A stretch of DNA of 64,000 nucleotides, taken from assembly GCF_024628865.1 (NCBI RefSeq), contig NZ_CP102384.1:2243001-2307000 (forward strand). The letters are read 5' to 3'. How positions within the stretch are numbered: the first letter of the stretch is position 1; every line of letters starts with the position of its first letter. The position numbers and the translations under genes are program-made. Below, piece after piece: positions 42,506 through 51,053 of this stretch. This DNA comes from Sphingopyxis sp. DBS4 (GTDB taxonomy: Bacteria > Pseudomonadota > Alphaproteobacteria > Sphingomonadales > Sphingomonadaceae). A model generated the notes under the pieces. It was not told where the DNA came from. It did not search any database and saw only the letters and a program-made list of their open reading frames with translations.

Positions 42506-44629
42506 CTATCGGGCGGCGGCGTCCACCAGCGCGCTGACCCCCGGCCCGATCTTCACGATCAGGTCGGCGGCGGGCTGCGGGCGCAGGAAGGAATCGAACG
42601 GCCGCCACGAGGCCGCTTCCTCCGCTTCCAGTCGCGCCAGCAGGTCCTTCGCCTTTTGCGCCTGCGCGGCGGGCAACGGCTTCCCCGCCTCCAACGCGTC
42701 GAGCGCCTCGAGACCCGTCGTCGCCGCCGCTGCGATCGAAGCGGCGGTCGGACGCGCCGGCTCCAGCATCGGGTTGCCGGCCGCGAGCGCCGTGAAGCGC
42801 GCTTCCAGATTCCGCCAATCGCTGAGCTGCGCGCGCAGCGGCGCACCGAGCGCGCGCTCGCCGCCGACATAGCGCTTCGCCTCCTCTGCAAACCGCCGCG
42901 CGACCAGGCTGTCGACGGGCGCCGCGTCGGCAAGGGCGTTCAAGGGCTGGACGATACGCTGGCCCGCGAGCATCGCCTTGATGCGATGATCGTGCGCCAT
43001 GTTGCGGACCGGCCCGGTGATCGCCAGCAGACCGGCCACCGCGCCATCGTCGTCGGGCGCGATCCGGGCGGCGATCCGCTGCCGGGTCGCCCGATCGTCG
43101 AGCCCGCTGACCGTGAGCTGCGCCGACACGACCGCGAGCCGCCGGTACATGTCGGCGGTATCGGTCGTGCTGGCCGGCGACCAGAATCGCTCGGCCAGCG
43201 CGGCGGCGCGCGGCCACAGATGATGGTCGATCAGCTCGTCGGTCGCGATCTCGCCCCACAGCGGCGCCTCGGCCCCGATCAGCCATTTTTCCTGCTCGGC
43301 CGACAGCGGCGCGCGCGGAAAATCGACCAGCGCGTCAGTGACGACATTCGCGAGCAGCGGAGAGAGTCCGCGCAGCGCCTTGGCATGGTCGGGCGTCAGC
43401 CCGGCCGCGGCGGTCGCCGCGGGATCGATGCCATAATGATAATCGGCGGGCATCAGCAGGTTGAGGTAATAGCCCGCCGACACGATCGTCCGCTGCCCCT
43501 TCGCGGTCGCGTCCGCCATCGCGTTCGACGCCTGCCAGGCCTGGACGATGCTGTCCTTGGGGAGTCCCGCGTCCGACACTTCCTCCCATCCGATGACCGT
43601 CTTGCCGAGCCGGCGCACGATAGCCGCCGCGCGGCGCAGGAAATAGGCCTCGACCGCCTTGCTGTCGGCCAGATTTTCGCGCGCCATCAGCGCCTTCACA
43701 TCCTCCGCATCGGCCCAGACCGTCCGGGAAACCTCGTCGCCGCCGATATGGAAATGCGGGTCGGGAAACAGCGGCGCCATCTCGCCGAACAGGCGTTCCA
43801 GAAAGCGGTAGGTTTCCTCCGATGCCGGGTTGAGCGCGACCTCGGGCTGGCCAAGGAACATCGTCTTCGAAACGGTGCCGACCTCGGGATAGGCGGTGAC
43901 GAATGCGCGGCTGTGGCCGGGGACGTCGAATTCGGGAACGATGCGGATACCGCGATCGGCCGCATAGGCAACGAGGTCGCGAATCTCCGATTGCCGGTAA
44001 AATTCACCGTCGGCGTTGAGCCTCGGATAGCGCCGGCTTTCGACGCGAAAACCCTGATCGTCCGACAGGTGGAGGTGAAGCGTATTGAACTTCAGCCGCT
44101 CCATCGCGTCGATCTGCCGCTTGATCGTCGCAACCGACAGGAAATGCCGCGCGGGGTCGAGCATCACCCCGCGCCAGGCAAAGCGCGGCGCGTCGGCGAT
44201 CGACTGATGCGCAATGGCGATGCCCGAGGGCGAAAGCCCCGCGAGTTGCCGCAGGGTCGCATAGGCGCGCAGCACGCCGGTGGGGCCGTCGGCATCGATG
44301 ACGACGCCCCCGCTCTCCACGGTCAGGCGATAGGCTTCGCCGCGATCGGCGCCGTCCTGCGCCGACCGGCAGGTCGCGCGCACCGGCACCGGCTTCGCGG
44401 GATCGAGGATCAGCCCCGTCTGCCGCAGCACGTCGCTGCCGAGCCGGGCGGCGGCGCGATCGAGCACCGCCGCATCGCCGCACCCCTGCCATTCGGCTTT
44501 CAGCGGCCCTTCCACCCGCAGCACCCCGGTGCCGTTCGGAACCACCGCCACCGGCAGCGGCATCAGCGCGGGCGCCGCATGACAGGGGACGGCGACCAGC
44601 GCGGCGGCCAGCGCTCCAAAATATCTCAT
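42506..44629 (-). CDS. Exported GH20 beta-N-acetylhexosaminidase-like protein
   Basis: A 707 aa family 20 glycosidase. Signal peptide MRYFGALAAALVAVPCHA, an N-terminal GH20b-like domain, then the TIM barrel. The catalytic pair Asp298-Glu299 is in HFHIGGDEVSR, and HLHLSDDQGFRVE is also typical. The enzyme uses the substrate's acetamido group, so GlcNAc or GalNAc ends are expected. The C-terminal ~200 residues are helical. It is the last gene of the minus-strand set TetR-GH3-esterase-GH20. Confidence 0.9.
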   Translation of the reverse strand: MRYFGALAAALVAVPCHAAPALMPLPVAVVPNGTGVLRVEGPLKAEWQGCGDAAVLDRAAARLGSDVLRQTGLILDPAKPVPVRATCRSAQDGADRGEAYRLTVESGGVVIDADGPTGVLRAYATLRQLAGLSPSGIAIAHQSIADAPRFAWRGVMLDPARHFLSVATIKRQIDAMERLKFNTLHLHLSDDQGFRVESRRYPRLNADGEFYRQSEIRDLVAYAADRGIRIVPEFDVPGHSRAFVTAYPEVGTVSKTMFLGQPEVALNPASEETYRFLERLFGEMAPLFPDPHFHIGGDEVSRTVWADAEDVKALMARENLADSKAVEAYFLRRAAAIVRRLGKTVIGWEEVSDAGLPKDSIVQAWQASNAMADATAKGQRTIVSAGYYLNLLMPADYHYGIDPAATAAAGLTPDHAKALRGLSPLLANVVTDALVDFPRAPLSAEQEKWLIGAEAPLWGEIATDELIDHHLWPRAAALAERFWSPASTTDTADMYRRLAVVSAQLTVSGLDDRATRQRIAARIAPDDDGAVAGLLAITGPVRNMAHDHRIKAMLAGQRIVQPLNALADAAPVDSLVARRFAEEAKRYVGGERALGAPLRAQLSDWRNLEARFTALAAGNPMLEPARPTAASIAAAATTGLEALDALEAGKPLPAAQAQKAKDLLARLEAEEAASWRPFDSFLRPQPAADLIVKIGPGVSALVDAAAR

Positions 44630-44651
44630 CCCCGCATTCCCCTTTGTTCGA

Positions 44652-46205
44652 TCAGTTCGCGGCTTCGGCCTGCGCCTCGGTCACATCGAGGCGCGCTTTC
44701 CACGGATCGGCCTTGACCACCGCCCGCCCGTCGGCCTGAAAGTCCAGCAGCGGGTCGGCGGCTGCGGTAACTGGCGTCCACGACGGCAGGCCGGCGCCAT
44801 TGGGGTCGCCGGTGCGGGCGAAATTCACCCAATAACGATGCATCGTGGACGCGACCTCCGCATCGGTCGCACTCACCTTGTCGCCCAGCAGCGCGCCCAG
44901 CGTGTCGAACGTATAGACGACCTCGCTTGAATGTTCGGCGCCCTTGGTCGGCTTGCCGCGCTGCGCTTCGGCGACGTAGGAAAAGCGAAACAGCCAGGCG
45001 GGCTTGCCGTTCGCCGCGACCGTGCGCGCGACGAGCCGCGCGGGCTCGATCATCGTCCGGTCGCGGCCGATCATGCCGTTGATGTCATCGAGCGTCGCGG
45101 TGCCGGCGGGATCATAGGCGGCGCGCGCTTCGTCGGCACGCGGCCCGAACGCCGCAAAGGCCGCATCCTTCGACGTCGCGCGATTGAGGCCGAGGTCGGC
45201 CTCGTCCGATCCGACGATCACCGGCAGCGGCGGGGCGACTTTCAGTGCTTCGGCGGGCTGTGCGGTGACGATACGGCCATCGACGATCGGCCCCGAAAAG
45301 CGGCTCCGCTCGCCCAGGAACACCATGCCGAGCGCGGTCAGATTGCCCGCGATCTTTTCGGCGGGCAGCGCGCGCAGCCGTTCGAGCGCCGCCGCGTCAT
45401 CGCCCGCGATGCCGACGCTCGCCGCGAAGGCAACCCCGATCTTCTCGGCCGAAGGATGCGCCTCGCTGTCCGCCGACAGCATCTGCGCGCCGAGCAATTG
45501 GGTGCGCCCGCCGCCCGACTGCGCGATCACCCGCCGGAACAGGCCCTGCGCGAGCGGGGAGGCCGCCAACGCGAGCACCGACTCGCCGCCCGCCGATGCC
45601 CCCATGATCGTCACATTGTCCGGGTCGCCGCCGAACGCGGCAATATTGCGCTGCACCCATTGCAGCGCCGCGATCTGGTCGAGATAGCCGTAATTGCCCT
45701 TCGGCTCATCGGGCCGTTCGGCGGACAGCGCCGGGTGCGCGAAAAAGCCGAAGCGCCCCAGCCGGTAATTCGGCGCGACGAAGACCACGCCGTCGCGCGC
45801 GAAGGCAGCGCCCGAGGCCTCGGCCGGAACATTCGACCCCGACACGAAGGCACCGCCATGGATCCAGACGATCACCGGCCGCTTTCCGGTCACCGCGCCG
45901 GCCGGACGCCAGACGTTCAGATAAAGGCAGTCTTCCGAGGGCTCGAACGCCGGATCGGCCGCCGGTCGCATACAGTCATGCCCGAACCGCGTCGCCGCGC
46001 GCACGCCTTGCCAGGGGGCCACGGGCTGTGGCGGCCGCCAGCGCAGGTCGCCGACCGGCGGCGCGGCAAACGGCACCCCCTTGAAGACCTCGGCGCCCTC
46101 CTCCGCCGCGCCGCTTACCCGGCCTTCGGCGGTCGCAACCTCCTGCGCCGTGACGGGCTGCGCGGTTGCCGCGAACAGCAAGGCCGCGATCGACAGGCGC
46201 CGCAC
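44652..46205 (-). CDS. Exported type-B carboxylesterase
   Basis: A 517 aa alpha/beta hydrolase of the carboxylesterase/para-nitrobenzyl esterase type. Signal peptide ends ATAQPVTA. The family motif EDCLYLNVWRPAG, oxyanion WIHGGAFVSGS and nucleophile Ser204 in GASAGGES are visible. It starts 3 bases after the GH3 stop and ends 22 bases before GH20, so it is expressed with them. It may strip acyl groups from glycosides so that the GH3 and GH1 enzymes can act. Confidence 0.92.
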   Translation of the reverse strand: MRRLSIAALLFAATAQPVTAQEVATAEGRVSGAAEEGAEVFKGVPFAAPPVGDLRWRPPQPVAPWQGVRAATRFGHDCMRPAADPAFEPSEDCLYLNVWRPAGAVTGKRPVIVWIHGGAFVSGSNVPAEASGAAFARDGVVFVAPNYRLGRFGFFAHPALSAERPDEPKGNYGYLDQIAALQWVQRNIAAFGGDPDNVTIMGASAGGESVLALAASPLAQGLFRRVIAQSGGGRTQLLGAQMLSADSEAHPSAEKIGVAFAASVGIAGDDAAALERLRALPAEKIAGNLTALGMVFLGERSRFSGPIVDGRIVTAQPAEALKVAPPLPVIVGSDEADLGLNRATSKDAAFAAFGPRADEARAAYDPAGTATLDDINGMIGRDRTMIEPARLVARTVAANGKPAWLFRFSYVAEAQRGKPTKGAEHSSEVVYTFDTLGALLGDKVSATDAEVASTMHRYWVNFARTGDPNGAGLPSWTPVTAAADPLLDFQADGRAVVKADPWKARLDVTEAQAEAAN

Positions 46206-46208
46206 GGG

Positions 46209-48458
46209 TCAGCGCGCCCGGTCTTCGGCGGCGGCGGTCAGGACCGCGCTGCCGGTCAGCATCGGCTCGCCCGCCGATTTGCCGACGAAGAAGCGATAGT
46301 CGCCCTGCGGCCGCGTCCAACGCCCGGCGGCGGCGTCATAGGACAGAAGCAGCCAGGGATCGGCGTCGATCGTCACGACGCGGCTTTCGCCGGGCTTGAG
46401 GCTGACCTTTGCCCAGCCCGCCAATCGATGCGTACGACCCGGCGCCGCGACATAGAGCTGCGCGACCTCGGTCCCTTCGCGCGTCCCTGTATTGGTGATA
46501 CGCGCCGTGACACTCAGCGCCTTGCCGCCGCGAGACTCAAGGCCGCCATAATCGAAACTGGTGTAGGTCAGCCCGTAACCAAAGGGAAAGAGCGGCTTCG
46601 CGCCGGTTCGCTCGAACCAGCGATAGCCGATGTCGCTCCCCTCGACATAGTCGATCGGGAAGGGATCATATTGAACCCCGATCCCCAGCGGCCGCTGCTT
46701 TGCCGGATCGTAACCGACGACCGTCTTGTGCGGAAGCTGCTCGGCGCTGGCCGGAAAGCTGATCGGCAGCCGTCCCTGCGGCGCGCTTTTCCCGGTCAGG
46801 ATCGCCGCCATCGCTTCGCCGCCGCGCTGGCCCGAGAACCAGGCTTCGAGCACCCCGCCGACCTTGTCCAGCCACGGCATGGCAACCGGATTGCCCGTCT
46901 GAAGAACAACGACCGTCCGGGGATTGGCGGTGGCGACGGCATCGATCATCGCATCCTGTCCATCGGGGAGCGAGAAATCGGCGTGGTCGATACCCTCCAT
47001 CTCGGGCTTGACCGCATAGATGACGACCAGCTCGGCCTTCTTCGCCGCTTCGGCCGCGCGCGCCGCGTCGCTGCCGTCGTCGAAGCTGATCGGAGTGCCC
47101 GGCAACGCGGCCTCGAGCGCCTTCAGCGGCGAGGAGAGCCCATAGCTCGGCGCGAGCAGCGCCGACAGCGGATTGGCGCCGGGCGCGTCGCGATAGACGC
47201 CGCCCCACGGGATGACCTGCGACGATCCGCCGCCGATCGGCACGCCCTTGTCGGCGTGGCGGCCGATGACGACGATCGATTTCGCCGTCGCCGCGAGCGG
47301 AAGGATGCCGTCGTTCTTGAGCAGGACCATCCCCGCCTCGGCCATCGCCTGCGCCCGCGCGCTATGCGCTTCGCGGTCGATCGCGCCGCCGGGCACCGCG
47401 CGATGATCGAGCGCCCCGACCCGCGCCATCGAGCGGACGATGCGCAGCGCCATGTCGCGCACCCGCGCCGCTTCGACCTGACCCGCTTTCACGGCGGCGG
47501 GGAGGTCCGCGAAATAATCCTTGTCCTGCGGCGACTGCTGGTCGAGCCCCGCCGCGATCGACGGCGCAAGGCTGTGCACAGCGCCCCAGTCGGACATGAC
47601 CCAGCCCGGATAGGCCCAGTCGCCCTTCAGCACATCGCGCATCAGATGGGCATTCTCGCACGCATAGGTGCCGCCCACCTTGTTATAGGCGCACATGACC
47701 GATGCGGGCCGGCCGCGCTTGATGCCGATCTCGAAGGCCAGCAGATCGGATTCGCGCAGCGCCGCTTCGTCGATCCGCGCATCATAGACGAAGCGCCCGC
47801 TCTCCTGCGGGTTCAGCGTGAAATGCTTGATCGTCGAGGCGACGTGGCGGTCCTGTATCCCGGCGATCTGTTCGCCGACGAGCACTCCCGCGAGCAGCGG
47901 ATCCTCGCCAAGATATTCGAAGTTGCGCCCGTTCCGCAGTTCGCGCGCCAGATTGACGCCGCCGGCGAGCATCACGTTGATGCCCTTTGCAAAGGCTTCG
48001 GCGCCGATCAGCCGCCCCGCCTCGCGCGCCATCGCGGGATCGAAGGTCGCCGCGAGCGACAGCGTCGCGGGCAGCGCCGTCGATTCCTGCCCGGGACGCA
48101 GATAGCCGATATCGGCAACCCCCAGGCTCGCATCGCCGAGATGGAGCGCCGGGAAGCCGACACGCTCGACCGCGGGCACGAAACCGGCGGTGCCGATCGC
48201 GCCCTCGGGCTTCGGCTGCCGCATCGCTTCGGGAATGAAGGGCGGCAGCGGAATGCCGAGGTCGAGCAGGCTGCCGCCCGACACCGATTTGGTCAGCGAC
48301 ATCTGCTCGTCGAGCGTCATCGCATCGACGATCGCCACGGCGCGATCGTCCGCCGCTTTTTCCTGCTGCTTGGTCATTCCGTCCGCCTGTTTGGCCGTCA
48401 CCGGCGTGGCAATAATCGTGGCAACCGCCATGATGGCGGTGGACATGGCGCGTCCCAT
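46209..48458 (-). CDS. Exported GH3 glycoside hydrolase (beta-glucosidase-like)
   Basis: A 749 aa family 3 enzyme. Signal-like N-terminus (TAIMAVATIIATPVTA); barrel domain with KHFTLNPQESGRF; nucleophile Asp290 in GWVMSDWGAVHS; second alpha/beta domain; C-terminal fibronectin-III-like domain (SVTARITNTGTREGTEVAQLYV). Removes terminal beta-glucosyl or xylosyl units. ATG 48458 follows GAGAGGG. The gene lies 12 bases downstream of the TetR gene and 3 bases upstream of the esterase gene, forming one operon. Confidence 0.92.
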   Translation of the reverse strand: MGRAMSTAIMAVATIIATPVTAKQADGMTKQQEKAADDRAVAIVDAMTLDEQMSLTKSVSGGSLLDLGIPLPPFIPEAMRQPKPEGAIGTAGFVPAVERVGFPALHLGDASLGVADIGYLRPGQESTALPATLSLAATFDPAMAREAGRLIGAEAFAKGINVMLAGGVNLARELRNGRNFEYLGEDPLLAGVLVGEQIAGIQDRHVASTIKHFTLNPQESGRFVYDARIDEAALRESDLLAFEIGIKRGRPASVMCAYNKVGGTYACENAHLMRDVLKGDWAYPGWVMSDWGAVHSLAPSIAAGLDQQSPQDKDYFADLPAAVKAGQVEAARVRDMALRIVRSMARVGALDHRAVPGGAIDREAHSARAQAMAEAGMVLLKNDGILPLAATAKSIVVIGRHADKGVPIGGGSSQVIPWGGVYRDAPGANPLSALLAPSYGLSSPLKALEAALPGTPISFDDGSDAARAAEAAKKAELVVIYAVKPEMEGIDHADFSLPDGQDAMIDAVATANPRTVVVLQTGNPVAMPWLDKVGGVLEAWFSGQRGGEAMAAILTGKSAPQGRLPISFPASAEQLPHKTVVGYDPAKQRPLGIGVQYDPFPIDYVEGSDIGYRWFERTGAKPLFPFGYGLTYTSFDYGGLESRGGKALSVTARITNTGTREGTEVAQLYVAAPGRTHRLAGWAKVSLKPGESRVVTIDADPWLLLSYDAAAGRWTRPQGDYRFFVGKSAGEPMLTGSAVLTAAAEDRAR

Positions 48459-48470
48459 TTCCCTCTCCTG

Positions 48471-49103
48471 TTATGTGGTTTTTTCCGGCTCTACCGACAG
48501 GACGCCGGTCTGGAGGCCCGCCTCCATCAATCGCTTGAGCACCTTCACCGAATCGCGGATGCTGCCCGGTGCGGGGGCCAGAACCTGCGCGACCGACAGG
48601 CCGCGAATGGCCCAGACGACGAGCCGCATCAGCGCCATCGCGCCGCGCGCATCCCCCGGTGCGGCAAGGTGCGTGAAATCCAGCGCTTCGCGTTCGATCC
48701 GCGCCTGGACCGGCGCAAGCTTCTCGCAAAGCTGGGGGTCGCTGCGCGAACCCTGCAATATCTCAAGCACCGCGACGCCCGACGGCCGGCTCAGAACCTC
48801 CCACGCCATGTCGGGATAGGCGAGCAGCCGCTGCTGCGGATCGTCGATGTCTTTCAGATAGTCGCGATAGTGCCGCACTTCCTGCTCGAAGACCGCCTCG
48901 ACCACAAAGGTCATCAAATCGGCCTTGGTCGGAAACTGGTGGAGCATCGCCCCCCGGCTGACACCCGCCTTTTCGGCGACCAGCATCGTCGACGCCGCCG
49001 CATAGCCATGCGCGTGCAGCGCATCGATCGCCGCCGTCAGCAACGCGTCCCGCGTGCCTGCGCTTCTTTCCGCCTGTGTCCGTCGGCGCACTTTCTCGGC
49101 CAT
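48471..49103 (-). CDS. TetR-family regulator of the glycoside locus
   Basis: A 210 aa regulator. A basic N-terminus (MAEKVRRRTQAERSAGTRDA) is followed by an HTH region AASTMLVAEKAGVSRGAMLHQFPTK (about residues 38-62) and a helical ligand domain. ATG 49103 is chosen because GGAG precedes it; a GTG at 49118 would place the start on the operator. It is transcribed with GH3, esterase and GH20, and divergently from the TIM-barrel gene. Operator B lies between them, so autoregulation is likely. Confidence 0.88.
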   Translation of the reverse strand: MAEKVRRRTQAERSAGTRDALLTAAIDALHAHGYAAASTMLVAEKAGVSRGAMLHQFPTKADLMTFVVEAVFEQEVRHYRDYLKDIDDPQQRLLAYPDMAWEVLSRPSGVAVLEILQGSRSDPQLCEKLAPVQARIEREALDFTHLAAPGDARGAMALMRLVVWAIRGLSVAQVLAPAPGSIRDSVKVLKRLMEAGLQTGVLSVEPEKTT

Positions 49104-49118
49104 CCATCCACTCCACAC

Positions 49119-49159
49119 TTACAAGCAGTATTGACCGTAACATATGTGCGCCATAGGAT
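49119..49159 (+). promoter_or_regulatory. Operator B overlapping the promoter of the TIM-barrel gene
   Basis: TTACAAGC-AGTATT-GACCGTAA (49119-49140) overlaps -35 TTGACC (49131-49136). A -10 TAGGAT (49154-49159) follows at 17-base spacing, 25 bases before the TIM-barrel start. Binding would cover the -35 on this strand and the 5' end of the TetR gene on the other. Confidence 0.65.
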
Positions 49160-49184
49160 CATGACAAGCATAAAGGAGCACGCG

Positions 49185-50081
49185 ATGATCGAACGCCGTC
49201 ACTTTCTTGCCGCCGCCGCGGCCGCCGCGATGCTTCCCCGGGGCGTCGTTGCGGCTTCGCCCAGGCCGGTCATCGGGGTCCAGCTCTACATGGCGCGCGA
49301 GCTGCTCGCGAAGGATTTCGAGGCCACGCTGGCCGCCATTGCCGAAACCGGCGTCCGCCATGTCGAATTCGCGGGCTTCTACGACCGGGACGCCGCCGCC
49401 ATTCGCAGGACGCTGGCCGACAATGGCCTCGTCGCGGTCGGCGCCCATGCGCTGCGCGCCGACATGGACGATGCGGAGATCGACCGGCTGATCGCGCAAT
49501 GCGCCGGGATCGGCATGGATTATGCCGTCGCGCCGGTGCCGCTCGTTCCGGCCTACCGGGCGCTGGTCGGCAAGTCCGACAACCCTTTTCGCGACGCGAT
49601 CGCCGCGCTGACGCGCGATGACTTCCTGCGCACCGCCGACCGCTTCAACGCCATCGGCGGCAAGGTCCAGAGCGCCGGAATGCGCTTCGCCTACCACACC
49701 CACGGCCTCGACTTCCTGCGCTTCGACGGACGCTATGCGTTCGACGACATGATCGAACGCTGCGACCCCGCGTTCGTCGATTTCGAGCTCGACGTCGGCA
49801 ACACCATTGCTGCTGGAGTCGATCCGCTCCCCTATCTCCAACGCCTCGGCCGCCGCGCGAGCCTCGCGCATCTCAAGGATTGGCGCGGCCCGATCGAGCC
49901 GGCCGTCGACCGCATTCCGCCGACCGCGCCGATCGGCGAAGGCGTCGTCGACTTCGCGGCCGTGGTGCGGGCGATGACCGCAGCGGGCGTTCGCTATGCC
50001 TTCATCGAGGAAGAGGAGACGCCGGCGGACCGGGTGATCGCCGCCATCGGTTCGGCCTATCGCCACCTCGGCCGCCTATGA
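49185..50081 (+). CDS. Exported sugar isomerase/epimerase-like TIM-barrel protein
   Basis: A 298 aa protein of the xylose isomerase-like TIM-barrel family. Export-type N-terminus (MIERRHFLAAAAAAAMLPRGVVA) with a weak twin-arginine pattern. Likely metal ligands lie in HVEFAGFY, FAYHTHGLDF, FELDVGNT and LAHLKDW. AAGGAG (49173-49178) sits 6 bases before ATG 49185. Members isomerise or epimerise sugars, or cleave modified glycosides. In a periplasmic GH1/GH3/GH20 locus it may act on freed or oxidised sugars. Its end overlaps the SGNH-hydrolase end by 6 bases. Confidence 0.86.
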   Translation: MIERRHFLAAAAAAAMLPRGVVAASPRPVIGVQLYMARELLAKDFEATLAAIAETGVRHVEFAGFYDRDAAAIRRTLADNGLVAVGAHALRADMDDAEIDRLIAQCAGIGMDYAVAPVPLVPAYRALVGKSDNPFRDAIAALTRDDFLRTADRFNAIGGKVQSAGMRFAYHTHGLDFLRFDGRYAFDDMIERCDPAFVDFELDVGNTIAAGVDPLPYLQRLGRRASLAHLKDWRGPIEPAVDRIPPTAPIGEGVVDFAAVVRAMTAAGVRYAFIEEEETPADRVIAAIGSAYRHLGRL

Positions 50082-50921
50082 CGCCGCCGACGCCAGCGCG
50101 CGCTCGGCGACCGGGCGCATGACGGCATAGCCGGCGGCGTTCGGGTGAACGCCGTCTTCGGAATGCGCTTTTGCCAGCCCCTGCCCGCCGTCATCGAGCG
50201 CGGCATGATAGTCGGCGAAGACCAGCTTCTTTTCCGTGGCGAGCGCCCGAAGCCGTTCGTTCAGCGCCGTAATCGCTTCGACCGGCGCGATGTCGGGCCG
50301 CCAGTCGAAACGCCGCGCGGGCAGCACCGAGCCCAGCACGACCTCGATCCCGTGCGCTTCGGCCAGGTCGATCATCGTGCGGATATTCGCCTCGATCCGG
50401 TCGAGCGACGTCGGCCCGCCGTTCCCGGCAATGTCGTTGGTGCCCGCCATGATATGGACGACGCGCGGCTTCAGATCGATCACATCGGCGCGAAAGCGCG
50501 CGAGCATCTGGGTGGTCGTCTGGCCGCTGATCCCGCGATCGATGCGGTCGCCGGTGAAGAAGTCCGGCTGTTCGCGCAGCCATAATTCGGTGATCGAATC
50601 GCCGAGGAAGACGGTCCGGTTCGGGGTCGCGGGCGGCAGATCGCGATTCGCGGCGGCGTAACGGCACTCGCCCGCAAAGTCGGCGAGCAGCAAATCCTGC
50701 TGCCATTTCGTATAGATAGCCATGCCCTCCTCCGAACGCGGCGGCAGCGGCTCGCCCGCCGCGAGCGCGGCCTGCGCACGCGCCAGATAATCGGCGACGA
50801 TCGCGGGCATCGGCGGCAAGGCCGCGCACGGATCGGCCAGGACGCCGACCGCAGGCACGGGCCCCGCGGCCGCAAGCGGGGTCGAAGCCAGAACCAACGG
50901 CATGAAAACAAAAGATTTCAT
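50076..50921 (-). CDS. Exported SGNH/GDSL hydrolase
   Basis: A 281 aa esterase with a short signal peptide (MKSFVFMPLVLASTPLAAA). The four SGNH blocks appear in order: FLGDSITE (Ser nucleophile), the Gly block GISGQTTTQ, MAGTNDI (Asn) and EDGVHPNAAGY (Asp and His). It resembles platelet-activating-factor-acetylhydrolase-like members that remove acetyl groups from glycans. It is divergent from the TBDT gene and convergent on the TIM-barrel gene. With the type-B esterase it makes two exported esterases in one glycoside locus, which hints at an acylated substrate. Confidence 0.9.
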   Translation of the reverse strand: MKSFVFMPLVLASTPLAAAGPVPAVGVLADPCAALPPMPAIVADYLARAQAALAAGEPLPPRSEEGMAIYTKWQQDLLLADFAGECRYAAANRDLPPATPNRTVFLGDSITELWLREQPDFFTGDRIDRGISGQTTTQMLARFRADVIDLKPRVVHIMAGTNDIAGNGGPTSLDRIEANIRTMIDLAEAHGIEVVLGSVLPARRFDWRPDIAPVEAITALNERLRALATEKKLVFADYHAALDDGGQGLAKAHSEDGVHPNAAGYAVMRPVAERALASAAS

Positions 50922-50971
50922 GAAACATTCCTCCCCATATCACCGCATCATCCTATCATCCGGGCAACAAC

Positions 50972-51013
50972 TTACAAGCGGTCTTGACTGCTTTTATCTT
51001 ACAGGCCTATCAA
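50972..51013 (+). promoter_or_regulatory. Operator C and promoter of the TBDT gene at 51054
   Basis: TTACAAGC-GGTCTT-GACTGCTT (50972-50993) closely matches operator B over CTTACAAGC-N-GT-N-TTGAC. It overlaps -35 TTGACT (50984-50989), and TATCAA (51008-51013) follows at 18-base spacing as a weak -10. A further CTTACAGG begins at 50998. Confidence 0.6.
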
Positions 51014-51053
51014 GCGGCATCGGCGCCGCGAGCGCCTTGTTGGGGAGGTTATC

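Noticed and set aside
44931..50081. A reading frame of about 1700 codons running opposite to carboxylesterase, GH3 and TetR genes
   Set aside because: Only its last 298 codons (from 49185) match a family. The rest is low-complexity Arg-rich translation of the complementary strand, usual in high-GC DNA.
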